Source: Rugosimonospora africana (GTDB lineage: Bacteria; Actinomycetota; Actinomycetes; Mycobacteriales; Micromonosporaceae). Taken from it: a DNA stretch of 64,000 nucleotides. Of the stretch, positions 42,504-50,769 are shown piece by piece. Positions within the stretch are counted from its first letter, which is position 1; each line of letters starts with the position of its first letter. The notes beneath the pieces are model-generated. The model ran no database searches, was not told the origin of the DNA, and saw only the letters and a program-made list of their open reading frames with translations. The translations under genes and the position numbers were made by a program. Where the stretch lies: positions 1 to 64,000 of the forward strand of contig NZ_BONZ01000089.1 in NCBI RefSeq assembly GCF_016862975.1, read 5' to 3'.

Positions 42504-43091
42504 ATGCGCGTGACGTTCACCCGGTTCCCGAAGGGCCAGCGCGCCTGGTCGCTCGTCGAGCGCGACGACGGCGTGGCGTACCGGATGGATGGCCCGTCGG
42601 TGCGCGGCAAGCTGCCGCACGACCTGATCCACCTCACCGTCGAACGGACGCTCGGCATAGCCGACGGCATCTGGGGCGCGATCGCCGCGGGCGCGGTGTT
42701 CGAGAGCATGCACCACCATGCCGGGCGGCGCCCTCCGCACGCCGCCGAACACTCGGCCGCGCTGATCCGGGCCAACGGCGCGAGCCTCCACGCCGCCGAA
42801 CTCGTCGGCGGGCTCGCCGAGCGGATCGCGGACACGCCACCGCCGACCCCCGCCGACGTCGTGCGGCAGGCCGAGGAGTATCTGCAGTGGCTGGACGGCA
42901 CGGTCGACCTGGCCCGGCTGGAGGTGGCCGCGGCGGCCGTGCGTGAGGCGACCGAGAACTGGCACGCGGTACCGGTCGGCGGCCAGGTGGTCGCGTGGTG
43001 GCCGGCACGGCTGCGGATGGCACCGGTACCGGCGCGCCGGACCGCGCGGAGTGGGGTCCGGGCACGGCCCACCGCCCGCCGGACGGCCTGA
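42504..43091 (+). CDS. Conserved hypothetical protein
   Basis: This 195-residue soluble protein includes FTRFPKGQRAWSLVERDDG, GKLPHDLIHLTVERTLGIADGIWGAIAAGAVFESM, and a basic Arg-rich C-terminal tail. The middle segment looks like that of a common actinobacterial family without assigned function. ATG 42504 follows GGGGGA. No catalytic motif is evident. Confidence 0.7.
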   Translation: MRVTFTRFPKGQRAWSLVERDDGVAYRMDGPSVRGKLPHDLIHLTVERTLGIADGIWGAIAAGAVFESMHHHAGRRPPHAAEHSAALIRANGASLHAAELVGGLAERIADTPPPTPADVVRQAEEYLQWLDGTVDLARLEVAAAAVREATENWHAVPVGGQVVAWWPARLRMAPVPARRTARSGVRARPTARRTA

Positions 43092-43203
43092 CTCACCGGC
43101 AGGTCGGTGCCCGGCCCGGCCGGCCTATGCCCTGCGCGGCCGCGCGACGCTTCGCGTCGCCGCCGGTGCGTCGCCCGGCCGGCGGCCGTTCGGAGACGCC
43201 GTT

Positions 43204-43261
43204 CGGGACCCAGCCGGTCGGGACCCAGCCGGTCGGGACGAGCGAGTCGGGACGAGCGGGT
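43204..43261. repeat. Degenerate 14-15 bp tandem repeats
   Basis: Four units begin CGGGAC (43204, 43219, 43234, 43248). They fill the gap up to the stop codon of the SCO4848-like gene. Confidence 0.75.
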
Positions 43262-43569
43262 CAGGAGGAGCGGGACCGCCACAGGCGCAGCAGCGCCCGG
43301 ATGCCGAGCACGCCGAGCGTGGTGCCGAACGCGACCGAGACCACGATCAGCACGGCGTGCACCCACAGGAACGCGGTCGGGCTGCCGTGCCCGACCGTGC
43401 CCGCCGACCAGGCCCGCGGGTCGTCCCAGATGGCCACCGCGAACCGGGGCCAGATGATCCAGTTCCACACGCCGACCACGACCAGGAACACCGCCCAGCC
43501 CCGGGTCAGCGAGAACCCGCCGGGTCGGCCGGACGTCCCGGGCACAACGGTCGTTTCGCTGTCCTGCAC
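43261..43569 (-). CDS. SCO4848-like small membrane protein
   Basis: This ~102-residue protein has two membrane helices (AVFLVVVGVWNWIIWPRF and HAVLIVVSVAFGTTLGVLGI) separated by DDPRAWSAGTVGHGSPTAF. This pattern matches the SCO4848 family of actinobacterial membrane proteins. Its function is unknown. GTG 43569 is used; a TTG at 43578 is also in frame. Confidence 0.75.
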   Translation of the reverse strand: MQDSETTVVPGTSGRPGGFSLTRGWAVFLVVVGVWNWIIWPRFAVAIWDDPRAWSAGTVGHGSPTAFLWVHAVLIVVSVAFGTTLGVLGIRALLRLWRSRSS

Positions 43570-43604
43570 GACACGCAATCTACCGCCGGCGGCCGCCCTG
43601 CTAT

Positions 43605-43619
43605 CCTAGGGCTCTTAGG
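43605..43619. promoter_or_regulatory. Operator-like inverted repeat upstream of TetR module 2
   Basis: CCTAG-GGCTC-TTAGG, with 4 of 5 arm positions symmetric, lies between the divergent membrane gene and the TetR gene (start 43647). Confidence 0.4.
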
Positions 43620-43646
43620 TTTCCTCCGAGTACTCGAAGGTTTGGG

Positions 43647-44282
43647 ATGCCACGGCAGGGTCTGACGAGCGAACGCGTCCACGCGGCCGCGGCCGAACTG
43701 GCCGACTCGGTCGGGCTGTCGCGGCTGACCATCGCCGCCGTCGCGCGGCACTTCGGGGTCGCGGACGCCAGCCTGTACGTGCACGTCCGCGGCCGCGACG
43801 CGCTCATCGAGCAGGTCGCGGTGCGGGCCGCCGCCAGCTTCGCCGACGACTTGGCGCTGGCCGTGGCCGGCCGGGCCGGCAGGCAGGCCCTCGGTGGGTT
43901 CGCCAGCGCGTACCGCTCGTTCGCGGTCCGCCACCCGGGGCAGTACGCGGCGACGCAGCTGCAACTGCCGCCCGAGGTCGGCCTGGCATCGGCCGGCCAC
44001 CGGCGCATGATCGAGCTGAGCTACGCGGTGCTGCGCGGGTACCGGCTCGACGAGCCGGACCTGACCGACGCGGTGCGCTTCGTGCGCAGCACCCTGCACG
44101 GGTTCGCGAGCCTGGAGAGCTCCGGCGGCTTCGGGCACCCCCGCGCCGTGGACACCTCGTGGGAATCGACTGGTTCGGGTCGTGGCGCGGTGCCAGACGC
44201 TCCGAGCCGGACTAGTCGAAAGATCGTCGACGCGGTACACGCCGCGTTGAGCAACTGGCCGACCGGCACAGAGGAGCACTGA
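43647..44282 (+). CDS. TetR/AcrR family regulator (module 2) with element insertion
   Basis: This 211-residue protein has an N-terminal helix-turn-helix (LTIAAVARHFGVADASLYVHVRGRDALI) and a WHG-type C-terminal domain (RSTLHGFASLESSGGFGHPRAVDTSW...). Related proteins run directly from the VDxSF/W segment into the last helix; here ~17 residues (STGSGRGAVPDAPSRTSR) encoded by a palindromic element separate them from IVDAVHAALSNWP. The last helix may be displaced but the frame is kept. The stop shares one base with the ATG of the next gene (TGATG). Confidence 0.87.
   Translation: MPRQGLTSERVHAAAAELADSVGLSRLTIAAVARHFGVADASLYVHVRGRDALIEQVAVRAAASFADDLALAVAGRAGRQALGGFASAYRSFAVRHPGQYAATQLQLPPEVGLASAGHRRMIELSYAVLRGYRLDEPDLTDAVRFVRSTLHGFASLESSGGFGHPRAVDTSWESTGSGRGAVPDAPSRTSRKIVDAVHAALSNWPTGTEEH
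44167..44218 (-). repeat. Palindromic element A, copy 6 (in frame in TetR module 2)
   Basis: A 52-bp inverted-orientation copy with arms CGACTGGTTCGG and CCGGACTAGTCG. It is read through as part of the TetR C-terminal region. Confidence 0.85.
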
Positions 44283-45160
44283 TGAACAACCCGTCCGGCA
44301 GCGACCGGGACGTGGTGAGCACTCCGACTGGTCTGGGTGGGCCCGTCTCCGCCGCGCGGCGACCCAGACCAGTCGACGGCACCCGGCTGGTGGTCCGGTG
44401 CGTGGGCACCGGCGACCCCGTCGTCCTCGTCCACGGCTCGGGCGGTGGGCTGCACTCCTTCGCCGCGGTGGCCGAGCTGCTGGCCGGGGAATACGAGCTG
44501 TGGATGCCGGCGCGGCGCGGGTACGGCCCGAGCGACGTGCCGGCCGGAGTCAAGTCGTTCGACGACGAGGTAGCCGACGTCATCGCGGTCATCGAGGCCG
44601 CCGGTGGGCGGGTGCACCTGGTCGGGGCGTCCTACGGAGCCACCCTGGCGCTGCACGTCGCGGCGAAGCACCCGGGCGGCCTGCGCTCGCTGGCCCTGTT
44701 CGAGCCCCCGCTGTTCGCGGCCGGGCCGTGGATCACACCGCTGCTCGACCGGTACCGCGGCGCCCTGGAACGCGACGACGCCGCGGAGGCGTTCGCGGTG
44801 CTCAACGAGGTGACCCGGGTGCCCCCGGCGATCGTCGCGGCACTGACCGCGGCGGTCGGCGACCAGGCACCCGACCCGGTCGAGGCGGCCCGCTCGGCGA
44901 CCGGCTGGCTGCACGACCTCGAGGCACTCGCCGTGGACGGCACGGACACCGCCCGGTGGTCCTCGATCACCCCGCCGGTGCTGCTGATGCAGGGGGCCGA
45001 CACCTGGGAACCCATGCCCACCACGATGGACGCCCTGGCGGCGGCGATCCCGCACGCGCGGCGGGTCAGCTGGCCCGGGCAGTCACACTTCGCGACCATG
45101 ACGGCACCCGCGCTGGTCGCCGGCGCCCTGCGCGAGTTCTTCGCCTCGGTCGCGGACTGA
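44282..45160 (+). CDS. Alpha/beta hydrolase (module 2) with element insertion
   Basis: This 292-residue protein has VVLVHGSGGGLHSF, LWMPARRGYGPSD, the nucleophile elbow LVGASYGATLALH, VLLMQGADTWEPMP, and the C-terminal GQSHFATMTAP with the catalytic histidine. Its N-terminus is MNNPSGSDRDVVS, then 17 residues encoded by a palindromic element, then DGTRLVVRCVG, which normally directly follows the first strand. It is coupled to the TetR gene upstream. The substrate is unknown. Confidence 0.85.
   Translation: MNNPSGSDRDVVSTPTGLGGPVSAARRPRPVDGTRLVVRCVGTGDPVVLVHGSGGGLHSFAAVAELLAGEYELWMPARRGYGPSDVPAGVKSFDDEVADVIAVIEAAGGRVHLVGASYGATLALHVAAKHPGGLRSLALFEPPLFAAGPWITPLLDRYRGALERDDAAEAFAVLNEVTRVPPAIVAALTAAVGDQAPDPVEAARSATGWLHDLEALAVDGTDTARWSSITPPVLLMQGADTWEPMPTTMDALAAAIPHARRVSWPGQSHFATMTAPALVAGALREFFASVAD
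44325..44375 (+). repeat. Palindromic element A, copy 7 (in frame in hydrolase module 2)
   Basis: A 51-bp forward copy with arms CGACTGGTCTGG and CCAGACCAGTCG, 107 bp downstream of copy 6 and in the opposite orientation. Length 51 preserves the frame. Confidence 0.88.
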
Positions 45161-45259
45161 CGCGGGGCCGTCGTCGCGCGCCCGGCGGCGAGGACCGAGA
45201 GCCACCCGGCGGACCGGAAGCCGGCCGGGGGCGGGAAGCCGTCAGCCGGTCGGAAGCCG

Positions 45260-46273
45260 TCAGAACGAGCAGTTGATCAGGTCGCACTCGGGCGAGAGCC
45301 GGACCCCGAACCGGTCCTCGACACCCCCGCGGATGTGCGCGGCGAACTTCATGACGTCGTCGGTCGTCGCGCCGCCGCGGTTGGTGATGGCCAGGGTGTG
45401 GCGGCTGGAGAGAGTGACGTTGCCGTTGCCCCAGTCGCCGCCGTACCCGGGCGCGAAACCCGACCGGTGGATCAGCCACGCGGCCGACAGCTTGATGCCC
45501 TCGGAGACCACGTGCTGCGGGCATTCGCTGGCCGCCTCGGGAACCTCGGCCAGCACCGGGTTGAGGAAGAACGACCCCACGCTCCAGGTGTCGTGGTCGT
45601 CCGGGTCGAGCACCATGCCCCGCTTGCGTCGCAGGCTCAGCACCGCCTCGCGGACGTCGGCCGGGGCCGCGGTCTGGCCGGCCTCGATGCCCAGCGCATG
45701 GGCGAGGTCGGCGTACGTGATGGGATTCGACCGGTCGGCCCGTCGCAGCCGCAGCGTCACGTCCAGTACGACCCAGCGGGGGTTGCGCTTGAACACCGAG
45801 GTGCGGTGCGGACCGAACCCGCAGCGCTCCGGAAGCCAGCGCTCCACGCTGCCGGTCTCCCGGTCGTACACGTGCAGCGATTCGAGCACGTCGGAGGTCA
45901 GGGCGCCGTACGCGCCGACATTCTGCACCGGGGTGCCACCGACCGAACCCGGTACGCCGGACAGCGCCTCGATGCCGGACAGCCCTTCGGCGATGGTCGT
46001 CCGGACGACGTGGTCCCACTCGACTCCGGCGTCGGCGGTGACGCGGTCACCGTCGATCGCCAGTTGGGAGGTGGCCATCTTGATGACCGTGCCCGGCCAA
46101 CCCGAGTCCGCCACCACGAGGTTGGAACCGCCACCCATCACCAGCAACGAGTCGCCGCCGTCGGCGTGCTCACGCAACAGTTCGACGGCGTGCGCCGTGG
46201 TCTCCGGGATCTGGAGCCGGCCGATCGGACCGCCGACCCGCATCGTCGTCACATCAGAGAAAGAGGTATCCAC
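45260..46273 (-). CDS. murB: UDP-N-acetylenolpyruvoylglucosamine reductase
   Basis: This 337-residue flavoprotein catalyses the second step of UDP-MurNAc synthesis for peptidoglycan. It shows TTMRVGGPIGRL, the FAD-binding LVMGGGSNLVVAD, IEALSGVPGSVGGTPVQNVGAYG, VGSFFLNPV with the catalytic serine, and SPECDLI with the catalytic glutamate. It is of the short type I form. The GTG start at 46273 gives MDTSFSDVTTMRVGG. It stands alone, converging on hydrolase module 2. Confidence 0.93.
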   Translation of the reverse strand: MDTSFSDVTTMRVGGPIGRLQIPETTAHAVELLREHADGGDSLLVMGGGSNLVVADSGWPGTVIKMATSQLAIDGDRVTADAGVEWDHVVRTTIAEGLSGIEALSGVPGSVGGTPVQNVGAYGALTSDVLESLHVYDRETGSVERWLPERCGFGPHRTSVFKRNPRWVVLDVTLRLRRADRSNPITYADLAHALGIEAGQTAAPADVREAVLSLRRKRGMVLDPDDHDTWSVGSFFLNPVLAEVPEAASECPQHVVSEGIKLSAAWLIHRSGFAPGYGGDWGNGNVTLSSRHTLAITNRGGATTDDVMKFAAHIRGGVEDRFGVRLSPECDLINCSF

Positions 46274-46644
46274 GTGAGCCCTTGTTGACAGTCGCGAGCC
46301 CGCGACAATCGCTGCGATCGGCCGTGCATCACGATCACGGTATCACGCGCGGGATGACCGGTCCGGATGACCGTCCAGCCCGCCCGACCAGCGGTTTTCC
46401 CCGATCGCGGATGCCACCGCGTGCCTGCTTCCCGGCCGTGGCGACGCCCGGGAAGGCGTCGCCGAGCCCGTCCGCCAAGGCGCGTCCGTACCCGAATGGG
46501 AAGATCCCCGGACGGCGCGGACATTATCCCGGGGGTACCCGCCCCGGGAGGCGCGATCCGCGATCCGGGCCGCCCGGCCCGCCGGTGCGGCGCACGCCGC
46601 CCGGTACGGTAGACCCCTGTCGATTTCGCTGGAGGTTCCCGCCG
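46274..46644. other. 371-bp divergent intergenic region with hairpin
   Basis: Between murB and the FAD oxidoreductase I see no convincing gene. A perfect 9-bp stem GGCGACGCC/GGCGTCGCC with a 6-base loop lies at 46440-46463. A -10-like TACGGT near 46603 probably serves the oxidoreductase, whose GGAGG site is at 46631-46635. Confidence 0.4.
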
Positions 46645-48078
46645 GTGTCCGCTCCCCCGCCCCGCCACGCCGTCGTGATCGGCGGCAGCCTCGCCGGAAT
46701 GTGTGTCGCACGCGCCCTCGCCGATTCCGTCGACCGGGTGACGGTGGTCGAGCGGGACCGGTTCCCGGACAGTCCCACGGTCCGCAAGGGCGTACCGCAG
46801 GCACACCACCTGCATGTGCTCGTCACGGCCGGGCAGCGCGCACTGGAACAGTTGTTTCCCGGCATCATCGACGAGCTGCACGGGGCCGGCGCGGTACCGG
46901 TGGCCGCACCCACCGACATCCTCTACCTGACCGCCACCGGGTGGCGGCAGCGCTTCCCGGCCACGCACCGGCTCGTCGGAGCGAGCCGGGAACTCATCGA
47001 CTGGACCGTCCACAAGCGACTGTCGACGGACGAACGGATCCGGTTCCTGCCCGGGCACGACGCCGTCGGGCTGTGTTCGGCCGGCTCCGGCGCGGACGGT
47101 GCCGCGGTGACCGGGGTGCGGTTGCGGGCGCGTGGCGCCGGCGACACCACGGCCGCCGGGGCCCCCGCGGATGAGACCGCTGCCCGCGACGGCACCGAGG
47201 AACTGCCCGCCGACCTCGTCGTGGACGCGAGCGGGCGCGGCTCCCGCGCTCCCGACTGGCTGGCCGCCCTCGGGTACCCGCGCCCGGCCGAGACCCGCAT
47301 CGACGCCGGGCTGGGGTACGCCAGCCGGCGCTACATCCTGCCCGACGGCGCGGCCGGCGACTGGAAGAACATCCTGATCCTGCCCGATCCGCCGAAGTCC
47401 GGACGCGGAGCGGTGCTGTACCCGATCGAGGGCGACCGGTGGATGCTCACGCTCGGCGGCCTGGGCGACGACAAGCCGCCCACCGACGACGAGGGATTCC
47501 TGGAGTTCGTCCGGGGACTGCGCAGCCCGGTCCTGTACGACGCGATCAAGGACGCCCGGCCGGACTCCCCCGTCCACGGCTTCCTGCAGACCAGCAACCA
47601 CCGGCGGCACTACGAGTCGATGCGGACCTGGCCGCGCGGGTTCGTGGTCGTCGGCGACGCGATCTGCGCGTTCAACCCGGTCTACGGCCACGGGATGAGC
47701 GTTGCCGCGCGGACCGCGATCGCGCTGGCCGAGCACCTGCGCACCCGCCCGTCGGGTGCCCCCGGTTTCGACCAGGACACGCAGGCGGTCGCCTCCCGGT
47801 GCGCCGACGCCGCATGGCTCGTGGCGACCGGCGCCGACTCGCGGATTCCCGGGGCGACCAGCACCCGGCCCGGGCTGCGCGACCGGTTCTCGCACCGGTA
47901 CCTGAGCCGGGCCGCCGACGTGGCGAACCGCGACCCGCACGTGGCGAAGGTGCTCACCGACGTGATGCACCTGATCGCGCCGCCGACCGCGCTGCTGCGG
48001 CCGGGTGTGATGGCCCGGGTGGCGCGCGGCCGGCCGGGACCGCAGCTGTGGGAGCCGCCGCGGCCCGAGACGGCGTAG
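46645..48078 (+). CDS. FAD-dependent oxidoreductase/monooxygenase
   Basis: This 477-residue protein has an N-terminal FAD Rossmann motif (AVVIGGSLAGMCVARALAD), an acidic ribose-binding VVERDRF, DLVVDASGRGSRAPDWL, and the second FAD motif GDAICAFNPVYGHGMSVAA. This resembles the group of p-hydroxybenzoate-hydroxylase-like and halogenase-like enzymes, with no clear halogenase WxWxIP motif. It probably oxygenates or epoxidises a small molecule. GTG 46645 has GGAGG upstream. It ends at a strong terminator. Confidence 0.82.
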   Translation: MSAPPPRHAVVIGGSLAGMCVARALADSVDRVTVVERDRFPDSPTVRKGVPQAHHLHVLVTAGQRALEQLFPGIIDELHGAGAVPVAAPTDILYLTATGWRQRFPATHRLVGASRELIDWTVHKRLSTDERIRFLPGHDAVGLCSAGSGADGAAVTGVRLRARGAGDTTAAGAPADETAARDGTEELPADLVVDASGRGSRAPDWLAALGYPRPAETRIDAGLGYASRRYILPDGAAGDWKNILILPDPPKSGRGAVLYPIEGDRWMLTLGGLGDDKPPTDDEGFLEFVRGLRSPVLYDAIKDARPDSPVHGFLQTSNHRRHYESMRTWPRGFVVVGDAICAFNPVYGHGMSVAARTAIALAEHLRTRPSGAPGFDQDTQAVASRCADAAWLVATGADSRIPGATSTRPGLRDRFSHRYLSRAADVANRDPHVAKVLTDVMHLIAPPTALLRPGVMARVARGRPGPQLWEPPRPETA

Positions 48079-48116
48079 CGCGGCAGGACAGCGGCGCCGC
48101 GAGAAGAGCACCGGAA

Positions 48117-48158
48117 CGGGGTGGAGCCGGGATCCCGCCAGATCCCGGCACCACCCCG
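48117..48158. terminator. Strong bidirectional terminator
   Basis: CGGGGTGG-A-GCCGGGATC pairs with GATCCCGGC-A-CCACCCCG (18-base arms, one A/A mismatch) around a 6-base loop. It lies between converging genes. Confidence 0.75.
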
Positions 48159-48205
48159 CGGCCCGATGTGGCCCGACGGTTAGGCCCGATGTGGCCCGAC
48201 CGCTA
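48159..48205. repeat. 22-bp direct repeat at the end of the ABC permease gene
   Basis: GCCCGATGTGGCCCGAC occurs twice in succession. The second copy supplies the TAG stop of the permease gene. Confidence 0.7.
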
Positions 48206-49237
48206 GGGCAGGCCGACCGCCCGCAGGCCGCGCCGCCGCTGCTGGATGATGACCGCGACGACGAGCAGGAAGCCCTGGGCGATGTCCTGCCAGAACGAGT
48301 TGACGTTCAGGATGGTCAGCCCGTTCTGGAGCACACCCAGCAGCACGACGGCCAGGATGGTGCCGGTGATGGTGCCCTTGCCACCCTGCATCGCCACGCC
48401 ACCGAGCGCGGCGGCGGTGATCGCCTGCAACTCCAGGCCCTGGCTGCCGGATGTCGGCTGACCGGAACCGGTCCGCGCGGTCAGCAGCACACCGGCGACC
48501 GCCGCGACCAGCCCGGCAGCGATGTAGCACCCGACGACGTACCGGTTGAGGTTGATGCCGGCGAGCCGGGCGGCGGTGGCGTTGCCGCCCATCGCGTAGA
48601 TGTTGCGGCCGATGTCGGTGTACCGCAGCATCAGGTGCACGGCCAGGGCGAGGATCACCAGGATCCAGATCAGTGTCGGGATGCCGGCGATCGAGCCCCG
48701 GGCCAGGAACACGAACGTCGAGTCGGTGCCGGTGTAGCCCTGCGCCCGGCCGTTGGAGATGAGGTTGGCCAGGCCGCGGAACCCGGCGTACGTGGCCAGC
48801 GTCGCGATGACCGCGTTCACCCGCCCGTACACGATGACCAGGCCGTTGAAGACGCCGGTCGCGACGCCGGTGACGAGCGCGACCAGGATGCCGATCGCGG
48901 CACTGTGGGTGGACATGAACACCATCGCGGAGACCACCGACGCCAGGCCGGCGGCCGACCCGACCGAGATGTCCAGCCCGCCGAGCAGCATGACCACGGT
49001 CTGCACGACCGCGAGCAGGCCGACGACGGTGACCGCGGTGCCGATCGTCTCGATGTTGGTCACCAGGAAGAACTTGCTGTTCTGCGCGCCGATGATGGCC
49101 ACGAGCACGGCGAGCGCGATGACCAGGCTGATGTTCTGGACGCCGACCGCGCGCAGCAGCCGGCGGGGCCAGCCCGGCCGGGCCGGCGGGGCGGGCTCGC
49201 TCTGCTCGGCGGTCTGGTCCGCGACGGTGGAAGTCAT
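48203..49237 (-). CDS. ABC sugar importer permease (RbsC/AraH family)
   Basis: This 344-residue protein has ~8-10 membrane helices and RbsC-type landmarks: LAVVQTVVMLLGGLDISVGS near helix III, FNGLVIVYGRVNAVIATLAT, and ALGGVAMQGGKGTITGTILAVV. It forms the membrane channel of a monosaccharide importer. ATG 49237 overlaps the ATPase stop (ATGA). Together with the ATPase and the AraF-like lipoprotein it makes a complete importer, probably for galactose or arabinose. Confidence 0.92.
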   Translation of the reverse strand: MTSTVADQTAEQSEPAPPARPGWPRRLLRAVGVQNISLVIALAVLVAIIGAQNSKFFLVTNIETIGTAVTVVGLLAVVQTVVMLLGGLDISVGSAAGLASVVSAMVFMSTHSAAIGILVALVTGVATGVFNGLVIVYGRVNAVIATLATYAGFRGLANLISNGRAQGYTGTDSTFVFLARGSIAGIPTLIWILVILALAVHLMLRYTDIGRNIYAMGGNATAARLAGINLNRYVVGCYIAAGLVAAVAGVLLTARTGSGQPTSGSQGLELQAITAAALGGVAMQGGKGTITGTILAVVLLGVLQNGLTILNVNSFWQDIAQGFLLVVAVIIQQRRRGLRAVGLP

Positions 49238-50769
49238 CGGGTCGCTCCATCGGTGGTGAGATCGCCGGCCATGGCCAGCGCGAGTACGCGTTCCTCGGTC
49301 GCCTCCGAGCGGTCCAGCTCGCCGGTCACCCGCCCGCCCTGCATCACCGCGATGCGGTCGGACAGGCCGAGAATCTCGGGCAGCTCGGAGGAGATGACGA
49401 TGACCGCGATGCCGTCCGCGGTCAGTTGGTTGATGACGGCGTAGATCTCGGCCTTGGCGCCGACGTCCACGCCGCGGGTCGGCTCGTCCAGGATCAGCAC
49501 CCGGGGCCGGCGCGCCAGCCAGCGGGCCAGCACGACCTTCTGCTGGTTGCCGCCGGACAGCGAGGAGACGACCTGCTCGATGTCGGGGGTGCGGATGCGC
49601 AACTGACCGGTGTACCGCTGGGCCACCGCGCGCTCCTCGCCGCGACGCACGACGCGGGCGACGCGGATCCGGTCGAGGATCGCCAGGGAGATGTTGTCCC
49701 GCACCGAGCGCTGCATGAGCAGTGCCTGTGCCTTGCGCTCCTCGGGCGCGAAGCCGATCCCGGCCCGGATCGCGTCGCGGGGCCCGGAGATGCGCACCGG
49801 GTTGCCATCGACGAGGATCTCGCCCGCGTGCACCGGCGTGCTGCCCACGATCGCGTGGGCCAGCTCGGACCGGCCGGCGCCGACCAGCCCGGCGATTCCG
49901 AGCACTTCGCCGCCGTACACCTCGAGGTCGATGTCGTGGACGTCGTCGTTGGACAGTCCGCGGACGGTCAGCGCGGGCGTGCCGGTCGGCCGGGGGCGCC
50001 GCTCGCGGACGAACATGTCGGTCAGGTCCCGCCCGACCATCATGCGTACCAGCCGGGCCTCGTCGGTCTCCGCGGTCGTCACGGTGCCCACCAGCGCGCC
50101 GTCGCGCAGCACGGTGACCCGGTCGCTGATCTGGAAGATCTCGTTCATCCGGTGTGACACGTAGATGACCGCGACGCCCTCGTCCCGCAGTTGGCGGATG
50201 AGCCGGAAAAGGACCTCGACCTCGGTGTCCGACAGCGAGGAGGTGGGCTCGTCGAACGCGATCACCCGAACGGATTCGGTGAGCGCGCGCAGGATCTCCA
50301 CCAGCTGCCGCTGCGCCGGGGACAGCTCGCTGCCCAGGGCGTCCGGGTCCAGCGCCGAAGTGAAGCCGTACCGTGCCAGGTCGGCGACCACCCTGGCGCG
50401 CAGCGCGGCCCGGGTGAACCGGTGGCCCCGCGCGGGCAGCGCGCCCACGTAGATGTTCTCGGCCACCGAGACGTGCGGGATGATCTCCGGCTCCTGGTAG
50501 ATGATGCGTACCCCGGCCCGGTGCGCGTCGCGCGGCGAGGAGAAGCTGACCCGCTCGCCGTCGATCGACAACGTGCCCGAGTCCGGCCGGTGCGCACCGG
50601 CCAGGATCTTCAGCAGCGTCGACTTGCCGGCGCCGTTCTCGCCGAGCAGGGCCATGACCTCGCCGCCGTACGCCTGTAGCTGGACGGCGCGCAGCGCCTG
50701 GACGCCAGCGAACCTCTTGGACAGCTCCGTGGCGGCCAGGCGCGGCGCCGCTGCCGCGTCCGAGGACAT
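49234..50769 (-). CDS. ABC sugar importer ATPase, duplicated (RbsA/AraG/MglA type)
   Basis: This 511-residue protein contains two ATPase domains. The first has MALLGENGAGKSTLLKILAG, SPAQRQLVEILRAL and VIAFDEPTSSL. The second has the degenerate Walker A GIAGLVGAGRSELAHAI, LSGGNQQKVVLARWL and LILDEPTRGVDVGAK. This is the classic layout for monosaccharide importers. ATG 50769 shares one base with the binding-protein stop (TGATG). Confidence 0.93.
   Translation of the reverse strand: MSSDAAAAPRLAATELSKRFAGVQALRAVQLQAYGGEVMALLGENGAGKSTLLKILAGAHRPDSGTLSIDGERVSFSSPRDAHRAGVRIIYQEPEIIPHVSVAENIYVGALPARGHRFTRAALRARVVADLARYGFTSALDPDALGSELSPAQRQLVEILRALTESVRVIAFDEPTSSLSDTEVEVLFRLIRQLRDEGVAVIYVSHRMNEIFQISDRVTVLRDGALVGTVTTAETDEARLVRMMVGRDLTDMFVRERRPRPTGTPALTVRGLSNDDVHDIDLEVYGGEVLGIAGLVGAGRSELAHAIVGSTPVHAGEILVDGNPVRISGPRDAIRAGIGFAPEERKAQALLMQRSVRDNISLAILDRIRVARVVRRGEERAVAQRYTGQLRIRTPDIEQVVSSLSGGNQQKVVLARWLARRPRVLILDEPTRGVDVGAKAEIYAVINQLTADGIAVIVISSELPEILGLSDRIAVMQGGRVTGELDRSEATEERVLALAMAGDLTTDGATR

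Noticed and set aside
43092-43260. Possible gene in the 14-15 bp tandem repeat region
   Set aside because: The frames there are repeats without a start or ribosome site, and unit lengths of 14 bp break any frame.
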